Shown one piece after another: positions 35,901 through 44,076 of a stretch of DNA of 64,000 nucleotides. The stretch comes from G963677325 sp963677325 (GTDB lineage: Bacteria > Bacteroidota > Bacteroidia > Bacteroidales > Prolixibacteraceae): the NCBI GenBank assembly GCA_963677325.2, contig CAXXGM010000011.1, positions 26,057-90,056 of the forward strand. Reading direction: 5' to 3'. The notes below the pieces were generated by a model that ran no database searches, was not told the origin of the DNA, and was given only the letters and a program-made list of their open reading frames with translations. The position numbers and the translations under genes were made by a program. The first letter of the stretch is position 1. Every line of letters starts with the position of its first letter.

Positions 35901-36264
35901 GGTAGTTCTTCGTTAAAGCATCCTGATGTGACTGAAAACTTAACTCAACTTTTTTTCCATCCGGTGAAAGTCCGATTTCTCTGCGAAAAGGAGCCGGCAA
36001 TTTTTCACTCCACACATTGGTGTATTGCCATCCCTTTTCATTTGAGGTAAGGCTTTTCTCCGCGGCTGAACCGACATCTTTATGGCCAAGCCACGTGTGG
36101 TTGTCTGCACCTACAAGCTTTTCGCCTTTCCAGGTTATTTCTATATTTTTAGCAGAAGAAATGGCAAATGATGAACCTTTAACAGTGATCATCTTTTGCT
36201 GGATCGATGCCTGGACATTAGCAAAAACGCCAAATCCAAGCAAAAACAAAACCAAGTATTTCAT
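32926..36264 (-). CDS. Secreted glycoside-hydrolase-like protein, array copy 1
   Basis: A 1,112-residue protein with a signal peptide (MKYLVLFLLGFGVFANVQA). Four regions can be recognised: an N-terminal beta-rich domain (about 25-290); a ligand-binding-like beta domain around 325-400 with LRPGLYMVTVRSSALDK and NVSLNGEKVFTNIK; a TIM-barrel-like domain (about 480-800); and a class I glutamine-amidotransferase-like fold (about 860-960, RVLLAPGIDCLSDEQV) as in GH42-type beta-galactosidases, before a final beta domain. The barrel holds IDE (E624, a candidate catalytic residue) followed by a Cys cluster FCNCEYC (C633, C635, C638). It resembles hypothetical glycosyl hydrolases related to GH42. Substrate unknown. 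This is the most divergent of four tandem copies, 80 bp downstream of copy 2. Confidence 0.8.
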   Translation of the reverse strand: MKYLVLFLLGFGVFANVQASIQQKMITVKGSSFAISSAKNIEITWKGEKLVGADNHTWLGHKDVGSAAEKSLTSNEKGWQYTNVWSEKLPAPFRREIGLSPDGKKVELSFQSHQDALTKNYPTPVISYKISVPLSAVNNSSWEALTGRSQNAKWSSGSLTAATPDGDFIGSAARWISFTTPKGKITFDFNPQGVPTYYVSGTNAIQSQWSVTKKGDMLEMSFSVGASNYGGALTSKLTIFEGDKSDYLKHHAVTYYYYFSESAKDRLFCFGGKSSAAFTNAGLATYNSEKGFGWNKTEGLRQTGGNTTGALYAAAASSQPNTFTAGNLRPGLYMVTVRSSALDKSTGPFNVSLNGEKVFTNIKVEKGKVANLTCVRWIEEGKADLRFDGNWAMSVLGLQLFMHTEEDFEFRRGFWIKNDGYNPDILFGNYYNIPAVYGKSVTYSKLAGKVEEIDKIPELPELETALPDQSSKELSWRYTSPLGTMGPDNNGSFNEFKTPALIEQRLKEVKDGGIRAVILNGFLSRHTYFTHLPRVEENIRQTVEVAHKMGMKVLDHQDLTILWNMDMGFRFLAAHPEFLQHTQTNGMPTWGICPINPLFKDGYYFPFILKEIKNTKIDGLMIDECTFHGSNFCNCEYCRSAFTKATGLELPDDETNPLLRNRNSKLWKAWIEWRKNAIAQWRIDFSKAAHQINPNFCNIQYYSEGGFILDGASYEQGGDLALSAKSMDFLGTEIMSRDVWDDYRYTFSSRHMYNSLHETYNTPIFGLVYPADQYDYALIGWAMNNMIAQVTWSLSDFEGAEKMNAYTGWKENMNNLTAKPFADIAIVFSRKTRDWSLKNKSTYPSEIMGTSQFLIDKHIQHTFVLDDALLNQNLSRFRVLLAPGIDCLSDEQVSKLKKYVSDGGALFLTGEAGQLTSYGERRPVWAFADLLGKEALNNAQNSDVVEANLGKGRIVYCSKKYGMNDFCNSFTIGRTYKFTPDEKLTVLHEKVLRKAIGDRLSFEALSMPQKVLTSVYNEVRDGKKVTLVHLLNATGVKVKNDDVLPVPNHAWEEIKDDMSFEISVPKISESYYATPDAPGHKPVRIEKVSDGRYKVVVPKGTVDKYGIVYLIQ

Positions 36265-36344
36265 AGTAAAAAGATTACAGTTTGATCATACGAATTTTTA
36301 TGAATAGATATTAGAATTGACAAGTTTAAGTATTCATTTTTTCA

Positions 36345-39300
36345 TCAGTGAATAAGGTACACGATCCCATATTTGTCAACTGTTCCTTTAGGAACTACGA
36401 CCTTGTAACGTCCTTCACTTATTTTCTCTACCCTGACTGCTTTATGTCCGGGAGAATCAGGGGTTGCATAGTAAGATTCGCTGATAGATGGCAATGCTAT
36501 TTCAAAACTCATATCGTCTTTAATTTCTTCCCATGTAGGATTCGGTAAAGGCAGGGTGTCTCCATTTTTTACTTTTACTCCTGTTGCATTCAAAAGATGC
36601 ACCATGGTCATTTTTTTGCCATCGCGCAACTCGTTATAAACGGAAGTAATCACCTTTTGAGGCATTGAAACAGCTTCAAAGGAAAGAGAATTGCCTATTG
36701 CCTGTCTGATGACCTTCTCGTGAAGGGCAGTCAGCTTTTCTTCGGAAGTAAATTTGTAGGTATCTCCCATCGTGAAGGAATTGCAGAAATCATTTATCCC
36801 GTATCTTTTTGCACAGTACACGACTCTTCCCTTACCAAAGTTTCCTTCCACTACATCGGTATTCTGAGACTTTGTCAAGGCGTCATTGCCCAAAATCTCG
36901 GCAAAAGCCCAGGTCGGGCGAGGTTCTCCGTAAGAGGTAAGTTTTCCTGCATCGCCGGTGATAAACAGTGTTCCACCATTAGAGACATACTGTTTAAGTT
37001 TGGCAACCTGTTCATCTGAAAGACAGTCGATGCCGGGAGCGAGCAGTACCCTGAACCTTGAAAGATCCTGGTTGAGTAATGCATCATCCAGAACAAAGGT
37101 GTGCTGAATGTGCTGATCGATCAGAAACTGGCTGGTGCCCATGATTTCAGAAGGATAGGCTCTCTTGTTTTTCAGTGACCAGTCCCTTGTTTTACGGGAA
37201 AATACAATGGCAATATCGGCAAATGGTTTGGCAGAAACATTGTTCATGTTCTCTTTCCATCCGGTGTAAGCATTCATCTTTTCAGAACCTTTGAAATCAA
37301 AAAAAGTCCAGGTAACCTGGGCAATCATGTTGTTCATGGCCCAGCCAATGAGTGCGTAATCAAATCGATCGGAAGGATAAACCAATCCGAAGATTGGACT
37401 CTTGTAAGTTTCGTGCAGACTGTTGTACATGTGTCTGCTGGAGAAAGTGTACCTGTAATCATCCCATACGTCGCGGCTCATAATCTCAGTTCCGAGGAAG
37501 TCCATTGATTTAGCGCTTAAAGCAAGGTCTCCGCCTTGTTCATAGGAAGCGCCATCCAGGATAAATCCACCTTCTGAGTAATACTGAATGTTGCAGAAAT
37601 TTGGATTGATTTTATGGGCAGCCTTGCTGAAATCGATGCGCCATTGTGCAATTGCATTTTTACGCCATTCGATCCATGCTTTCCATAGTTTTGATTCCCT
37701 GTTGCGTAAAAGAGGGCTTGTTTCATCATCGGGCAGTACCAGGCCGGTTGCTTTGGTAAAGGCTTCCCGGCAATACTCACAACTACAGAAATTATTCCCA
37801 TGGAAAGAACACTCGTCTATCATCATGCCATCCAGGTTCGTATTCTTAATTTGGTTAAGAATAAACGGGAAGAAATAGCCATCTTTAAAAAGAGGGTTGA
37901 TGGGACAGATTCCCCAGGTGGGCATACCATTCGATTGAGTGCATTGCAGGAACTCTGGATGTTGGGCAAGAAAACGATAGGCCATATCCATGTGCCAAAG
38001 GATAGTCAGATCCTGATGATCGAGAACTTTCATTCCCATCTTATGGGCTGCTTCTACCGTTTGACGGATGTTCTCTTCCACCCGTTTAAGGTGTGCAGGA
38101 TAGGTATGGCGCGAAAGCAATCCATTAAGTATAATAGTTTTAACTCCTCCGTCTTTAACCTCCTTGAGTCGTTGTTCAATCAGAGCCGGGGTGTTGAATT
38201 CATTAAACGAGCCAAAGTTGTCCGTGCCCATTGTACCCAGGGGGCTGGTATATCTCCATAAAAGTTCTTTGGAATTCTGGTCGGGCAAAGCTGTTTCCAG
38301 CTCAGGAAGTTCAGGGATCTGCTTGATTTCGCCTACTTTCCCAGCCAGAGTAGAATAGGTGATGGATTTTCCGTAAACGGGAGGGGTATCGTAATAATTA
38401 GCAAACATCACGTCCGGACAGTAACCATCTTTTTTGATCCAGAAACCTCGACGGAATTCAATGTCTTCATCGGTATGCATGAACATTTGAAGACCAAGAA
38501 CACTCATGGCCCAATTCCCATCAAAGCGGAGGTCTGCTTTACCTTTCTCTATCCAACGCACGCAGGTTAAATTGGCCACTTTGCCTTTCTCAATTTTAAT
38601 GTTGTTGAATACTTTTTCTCCGTTTAGGGTAATATTGAACGGTCCTGCATTTTTGTCCAAAGCGCTTGAACGTATGGTAATCAGGTACAATCCGGGACGC
38701 AGATTGCTTGTTGTAAATGTGTTGTTTTTAGAGGATGCGGCAGCTGTATAAAGTGCTCCTGTCAGATTTCCCCCGCTTTTCAGGAGTCCGTCAGTATTGT
38801 TCCAGCCATAGCCTTTTTTAGAATCATAGGCTGTCAGACCGGCATTGGTAAATGCATCGGATGATTTACCTCCAAAACAAAACAGCCTGTCTTTTGCTGA
38901 TTCAGAGAAGTAATAATAGTAGGATACTGCATGATGTTTAAGATAGTCGCTTTTATCTCCCTCAAATATGGTGAGTTTGCTGGTAAGGGCTCCGCCGTAG
39001 TTAGTAGCCTCTATATCGAAAGACATCTCCAGCACATCGCCTTTTTTTCTTATAGACCACTGGGGGCGAATCGTGTTGGGGCCTCCAGGTACGTAGTCGT
39101 AGGTTGTGACTCCCTGCGGGTTGAAATCGAAGGTGATCTTCCCTTTTGGAGTAGTAAATGAAATCCATCGGGCCGTAACTCCTATAAAATCTCCATCGGG
39201 AGTGGCGGAATTAAGGGTTCCTGATGACCATTTGGGATACAGGCCGATAAATGCTTCCCAAGTGGAATTATTTACCGCTGATAAGGGTACAGAAATTTTA

Positions 39301-39683
39301 TAACAAATAGTGGGAGTGGGGTAGCTTTTCATTAAAGCGTCCTGGTGAGATTGAAAACTCAACTCGACCTTTTTCCCATCGGGTGAAATTCCAACCTCTC
39401 TGCGATAGGGAGCTGGCAGTTTTTCGCTCCAGACATCGGTGAATTGCCACCCGTTTTCATTGGATACTTCATTCTTCTCAGCGTAAGAACCAACATCCTG
39501 GTTGCCGAGCCACGAATGAGTATCTCCACTGATCAATTTTTCGCCTTTCCAGTCAACTTCTATATTTTTCGTTGCTGAAATGGCAAATGACGAGCCTTTG
39601 ACGGTCATCTTTTTTTGGGGGCCTGATGCCTGAACATTTGCACAAACACCAAATCCCAATAAAGCCAAAAGAAAATATTTCAT
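36345..39683 (-). CDS. Secreted glycoside-hydrolase-like protein, array copy 2
   Basis: A 1,112-residue paralog with the same layout and no gaps in length: signal peptide (MKYFLLALLGFGVCANVQA), N-terminal beta domain, ligand-binding-like domain near 330, barrel with IDE at 622-624 and FCSCEYC, and the amidotransferase-like domain with RVLLAPGIDCLSDEQVAKL. The end is YGIVYLIH. No hairpin terminator lies in the 80 bp before copy 1, so the two may be read together. Its leader (39684-39805) is homologous to the leader of copy 3. Identity by eye is higher to copies 3 and 4 than to copy 1, but the pattern is mosaic. Probably exported to the periplasm or beyond. Confidence 0.8.
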   Translation of the reverse strand: MKYFLLALLGFGVCANVQASGPQKKMTVKGSSFAISATKNIEVDWKGEKLISGDTHSWLGNQDVGSYAEKNEVSNENGWQFTDVWSEKLPAPYRREVGISPDGKKVELSFQSHQDALMKSYPTPTICYKISVPLSAVNNSTWEAFIGLYPKWSSGTLNSATPDGDFIGVTARWISFTTPKGKITFDFNPQGVTTYDYVPGGPNTIRPQWSIRKKGDVLEMSFDIEATNYGGALTSKLTIFEGDKSDYLKHHAVSYYYYFSESAKDRLFCFGGKSSDAFTNAGLTAYDSKKGYGWNNTDGLLKSGGNLTGALYTAAASSKNNTFTTSNLRPGLYLITIRSSALDKNAGPFNITLNGEKVFNNIKIEKGKVANLTCVRWIEKGKADLRFDGNWAMSVLGLQMFMHTDEDIEFRRGFWIKKDGYCPDVMFANYYDTPPVYGKSITYSTLAGKVGEIKQIPELPELETALPDQNSKELLWRYTSPLGTMGTDNFGSFNEFNTPALIEQRLKEVKDGGVKTIILNGLLSRHTYPAHLKRVEENIRQTVEAAHKMGMKVLDHQDLTILWHMDMAYRFLAQHPEFLQCTQSNGMPTWGICPINPLFKDGYFFPFILNQIKNTNLDGMMIDECSFHGNNFCSCEYCREAFTKATGLVLPDDETSPLLRNRESKLWKAWIEWRKNAIAQWRIDFSKAAHKINPNFCNIQYYSEGGFILDGASYEQGGDLALSAKSMDFLGTEIMSRDVWDDYRYTFSSRHMYNSLHETYKSPIFGLVYPSDRFDYALIGWAMNNMIAQVTWTFFDFKGSEKMNAYTGWKENMNNVSAKPFADIAIVFSRKTRDWSLKNKRAYPSEIMGTSQFLIDQHIQHTFVLDDALLNQDLSRFRVLLAPGIDCLSDEQVAKLKQYVSNGGTLFITGDAGKLTSYGEPRPTWAFAEILGNDALTKSQNTDVVEGNFGKGRVVYCAKRYGINDFCNSFTMGDTYKFTSEEKLTALHEKVIRQAIGNSLSFEAVSMPQKVITSVYNELRDGKKMTMVHLLNATGVKVKNGDTLPLPNPTWEEIKDDMSFEIALPSISESYYATPDSPGHKAVRVEKISEGRYKVVVPKGTVDKYGIVYLIH

Positions 39684-39805
39684 AGTTATTAAAAAAGATT
39701 AGAAGAATTTGATTTCAATAATCGTATCGGATTAATATATGATTTCAAAATAAAATCAATGAAACAATTTTAAGCATTATTTTGATACTAATAGCCGTTT
39801 AATAA
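39684..39805 (-). promoter_or_regulatory. Leader region of copy 2, duplicated before copy 3
   Basis: The 120 bp before copy 2 and the 150 bp before copy 3 (43698-43850) share AATATATGATTT, TTAAGCAT and ATTTTGATA with similar spacing, and both have the TAATCTTTTTT block just before the start. The control region was therefore copied together with the gene. No exact -7 TAnnTTTG match is seen close to the start. Confidence 0.45.
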
Positions 39806-39854
39806 TTGATTCGGTTAATAACTTACTAAATTAAATGTTTGTAGCAATAATACA

Positions 39855-40114
39855 GAGACTGTTTAAATTTAGTTCTTTGGGGATTTTAAGTAGTTCAGCC
39901 CCTTCGGGGTTGAGGTCTTATATGTCACATTTTCCGTGGGTTACCCCCACGGTTATTCATATTAAACCCTTTCAGGGTATAAAGCAAATTTAAGTCCGAA
40001 GGACTTGAATATGAATAACCTCCGGTGTAACCGGAGGCAATGAAATACATACAATACAGAACCCCGAAGTGGGTTCAACTTTGTTAAAAAGAAATTTAAA
40101 CAGTTTCACAGTCT
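39855..40114. repeat. 260-bp composite palindrome with six hairpins
   Basis: The ends are inverted (ACTGTTTAAATTT at 39858-39870; AAATTTAAACAGT at 40092-40104). Each arm has three hairpins in mirrored order. Left: AGCCCCTTCGGGGTT (about 39897), CCGTGGGTTACCCCCACGG (about 39934), ACCCTTTCAGGGT (about 39966). Right, as complement: ACCCACTTCGGGGTT, CCTCCGGTTACACCGGAGG and AGTCCTTCGGACT. The spacer GGTTATTCATATT is identical in both arms. Stems differ between arms yet each still pairs with itself. No protein is encoded. The rest of the 39684-40360 gap holds the copy 2 leader and the copy 3 terminator. Confidence 0.75.
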
Positions 40115-40276
40115 TTTAGGAAATGAACAATTTATTAGCCGATCATTCTTTAAACATGATTTTTAAAGAGATTGAATTATATTAATTCTCATTAACGGGA
40201 TCGTTTCGATAAAATTCTAATCTTCCGGGAAAATTGCTTGATCCGGTATTTTATGACTTTGTGTCTTGATTCAATT

Positions 40277-40317
40277 TATAAAAAAAGCCCGGGGATCGTT
40301 CCCTGAGCCTTTTTTAT
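40277..40317 (-). terminator. Terminator of GH copy 3
   Basis: AGCCCGGGGA and TCCCTGAGCCT pair (with G-U pairs) between A- and T-rich flanks, 44 bp past the stop of copy 3. The sequence around it is related to the terminator region of copy 4. Confidence 0.7.
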
Positions 40318-40360
40318 AAAGTTTATTTGTAATGAATAATTGGGAAATAACCTTCTTTTC

Positions 40361-43300
40361 TCACTGACAGAGGTAAACAATACCGTATTTGTCCACTGTT
40401 CCCTTGGGAACTACTACTTTGTAACGTCCTTCAGTTATTTTCTCTATTCTGACCGGTTTGTGTCCGGGAGAATCAGGTGTTGCATAGTAGGATTCGCTGA
40501 TGGATGGCAATGAGATTTCAAAACTCATATCCTCTTTGATCTCTTCCCACTTTGAATTTGGTAAAGGCAGGACATCTCCATTTTTTACTTTTACTCCTGT
40601 TGCATTCAAAAGATGTACCAGTGTCAGTTTTTTACCATCGCGCAACTCGTTATAAACGGAAGTAAGCACCTTTTTAGGTATTGAAACAGCTTCAAAGGAA
40701 AGAGTGTTACCTAAAACCTGTCTCAGAACCTTTTCATGAAGTGCGGTCTGCTTTTCATCGGGAGTAAATTTATAGGTCCTGCCGACCGTAAAGGAATTGC
40801 AGAAATCGTTTATCCCGTATCTTTTTGCACAGTACACAATTTTTCCCTTACCAAAGTTTGCTTCCACTACATTGGTGTTCTGTGCCCTGGTTAAGGCGTC
40901 ATGGCCCAAAATGTCGGCAAAAGCCCAGGTGGGACGAGGTTCTCCGTAAGAGGTAAGTTTTCCTGCATCGCCGGTGATAAACAGTGTACCGCCATTAGAG
41001 ACATACTGTTTGAGTTTGGCAACCTGTTCATCTGAAAGGCAGTCGATGCCGGGAGCAAGCAGTACCCTGAATCTTGAAAGATCCTGGTTGAGCAATGCAT
41101 CATCCAGAACAAAGGTATGCTGAATGTGCTGATCAATCAGGAACTGGCTGGTGCCCATGATTTCAGAAGGATAGGTACTCTTGTTTTTTAGTGACCAGTC
41201 CCTTGTTTTACGCGAGAATACAATGGCGATATCGGCAAAAGGTTTGGCAGAGAAATTGTTCATATTTTCTTTCCAGCCGGTATAGACATTCAATTTTTCA
41301 GAACCATTAAAAGCCAACGACCAGGTAACCTGGGCCAGCATGTTGTTCATGGCCCAGCCAATGAGAGCATTATTGAAAATGCTGCTGGAATAAACCAATC
41401 CGAAGATTGGGGTATTGTAAGTCTCGTGCAGACTGTTATACATGTGTCTGCTGGAGAATGTGTACCTGTAATCATCCCACAGGTCGCGGCTCATGATCTC
41501 GGTTCCGAGGAAGTCTGTTGATTTAGCGCTTAATGCAAGGTCTCCGCCTTGTTCATAAGAAGCAGCATCCAGGATGAATCCACCTTCCGAGTGGTACTGA
41601 ATGTTACAGAAATTTGGGTTGATTTTGTGGGCAGCCTTGCTGAAATCAATGCGCCATTGTGCAATTGCATTTTTACGCCATTCGATCCATGCTTTCCACA
41701 GTTTTGATTCACTGTTGCGTAAAAGAGGGCTTGTTTCATCATCGGGCAGTACCAGGCCGGTTGCTTTGGTAAAGGCTTCCCGACAGTATTCACAGGTACA
41801 GAAATTACTTCCATGGAAGGCACACTCGTCTATCATCATGCCATCTAAGTTGGTATTCTTTATTTCCTTAAGAATAAACGGGAAGAAGTAACCGTCTTTA
41901 AAAAGAGGGTTAACAGGGCACATTCCCCAGGTGGGCATGCCATCTGTTTGGGTGTGCTGCAGGAATTCAGGATGTGCGGCAAGGAACCGAAAGCCCATGT
42001 CCATGTTCCATAGAACGGTTAGATCATGGTGATCGAACATTTTCATGCCCATCTTATGGGCCGCTTCTACCGTTTGACGGATATTCTCTTCCACACGGGG
42101 AAGATGTGTGGGAAATGTATGCCGTGAAAGAAATCCATTCAGTATTACAGCGCCAATTCCTCCATCCTTGACCTGTTTCAGCCTTTGTTCTATAAGAGCC
42201 GGGGTATTAAACTCGTCAAACGACCCCCAGTTGGCCGGTCCCATTGTAACCAAGCGTGCTGGTGTATCTCCAGGAAAGTTCTTTTGAACTCTGGTCTGGC
42301 AATGCGGTTTCCAGTTTAGGAAGCTCCGGGATCTGAGCAATCTCATCAACTTTTCCGGCGAGTTTCGAGTAGGTTACGGATTTGCCGTAAACAGGAGCTT
42401 CATTGTAGTAGTTAGCAAACATCACATCCGGACAGTAACCATCTTTTTTGATCCAAAAACCGCGACGGAATTCGTAGTCTTCGTCGGTGTGCATAAATAG
42501 CTGAAGACCAATGACGCTGACAGCCCAGTTTCCATCAAAGCTGATGTCTGCTTTGCCTTTTTCGATCCAGCGCACGCAGGTAAGATTGGCGACTTTGCCT
42601 TTTTCAACTTTAATATCGCTGAATACTTTTTCTCCATTCAATAAAACATTGAAAGGTCCTGCATTCTTGCCCAAAGCGCTTGAGCGAACAGTAACCATAT
42701 ACAGTCCGGGACGCAGATTGCTTGAAGTAAATGTGTTGCTTTTGGAGGAAGCGGCAGCTGTATAAAGAGCCCCTGTCAGGTTTCCTCCCGTTTTTGGGAG
42801 TCCGTCAGTTTTGTTCCAGCCATATCCCTTTTCTGAATTAAATGCGGTCAATCCGGCATTGGTAAATGCGTCGGTTGATTTACCTCCAAAGCAATACAGC
42901 CGATCCTTTGGAGTTTCTGAAAAGTAATGGTAGTAAGTAACCGCATGACGTTTCAGGTAATCGCTTTTGTCTCCTTCGAAAATGGTAAGCTTGCTGGTGA
43001 GGGCTCCTCCGTAATTGGAAGCGCCAATATTGAAATACATCTCCAGCGTGTCACCTTTTTTTGTTACCGACCACTGCGATTGAATCATATTAGGGCCTGC
43101 AAGATAGTACGTCGTAACTCCCTGAGGGTTGAAATCGAAGGTGATCTTACCCTTGGGCGTACTAAATGATACCCATCGGGCAGCAGCTCCGATAATATCT
43201 CCATCAGGAGTGGAAGTGTTCAGCGTACCCGAGGACCATTTACAATTATAAGAAAGTCCTGTAAAGGCTTCCCATTTGGAATTATTCAATGCAGACAGGG

Positions 43301-43697
43301 GAACATAAATTTTATAAATAATAGAAGGGGAAGGATAACTGGCCATCAAAGCATCCTGATGAGACTGAAAACTCAGCTCGATCTTCTTACCATCGGGTGA
43401 AATACCGATTTCTCTCCGAAAGGGCGCCGGTAATTTTTTGCTCCAGACATTGGTAAATTGCCACCCGTTTTCATTGGATACTTCATTCTTCTCAGCGCAA
43501 GAACCAACCTCCTGATTGCCGAGCCATGAATGAGTATCTCCACTGATCAATTTTTCGCCTTTCCAGTCAACTTCGATATTTTTCGTTGCTGAAATGGTAA
43601 AGGACGAACCTTTGAAGGTCATCTTTTTTTGGGGGCCTGATGCCTGAACATTAGCGCAAACACTTAGTCCCAATAAAGCTAATAGAAAATATTTCAT
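40361..43697 (-). pseudogene. Glycoside-hydrolase-like protein, array copy 3, frameshifted
   Basis: The frame that starts at 43697 (signal peptide MKYFLLALLGLSVCANVQA) encodes about 483 residues matching the other copies, then goes out of frame and stops at 42216. The remaining part continues in the next frame to 40361, complete to the end YGIVYLCQ. The break is one extra base at 42248-42249: copy 4 reads CATTGTACC on the plus strand where copy 3 reads CATTGTAACC. The rest, including IDE and FCTCEYC, is intact. The gene is recently inactivated, or this is an assembly error; recoding is less likely because no slippery sequence is obvious. Confidence 0.8.
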
Positions 43698-44076
43698 GGT
43701 TAATAAAAAAGATTAGAGAAATTCGATTCCAATGATTTTATTCGATTAATATATGATTTTTTAATAGAATTATTGAAATTCGAGGCGGCAATTTTAAGCA
43801 TTTATTTTGATAACAATAGCTGTTCAATAGTAGTTTTAATTTTTGCTCGGATAATGCTTATAATGAATAAAATACGCATGATAAAAATCCCGGGATGATT
43901 TGACGTTATAATTAAAATCATCATGTTGTGATGGTGTGTGCTACTTGAAAACTCATAATGACATGGCTTAAATATTATGCAACTTAGGGTCTTGTTCCAG
44001 CTTTATAAAAAAGGCTCCGGTAATGATTACGGAGCCTTTTTCCTCAATGTTATTTGTTAAGATTATCCTTTCCCCA
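43698..44076 (-). promoter_or_regulatory. Spacer between copies 3 and 4: copy 3 leader and copy 4 terminator
   Basis: The side next to copy 3 (43698-43850) is homologous to the leader of copy 2. The side next to copy 4 holds its terminator at 44007. The middle (about 43860-43980) is A+T-rich with no gene or clear repeat. Confidence 0.45.
44007..44042 (-). terminator. Terminator of GH copy 4
   Basis: AAAAAGGCTCCG pairs with CGGAGCCTTTTT around a 10-nt loop, 35 bp after the copy 4 stop; T tracts occur on both strands. Confidence 0.8.

Noticed and set aside
39855..40114. Possibility that the six-hairpin element is a CRISPR array or attenuator of copy 2
   Set aside because: There are no regular spacers, and the hairpins occur as mirrored pairs; it also lies upstream of the copy 2 leader and not in a transcript leader with a peptide.
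40361..42349. Reading of the second half of copy 3 as an independent enzyme gene
   Set aside because: Its first 40 or so codons are an out-of-frame translation of the conserved region; true homology begins at the frameshift and no start or promoter is visible.
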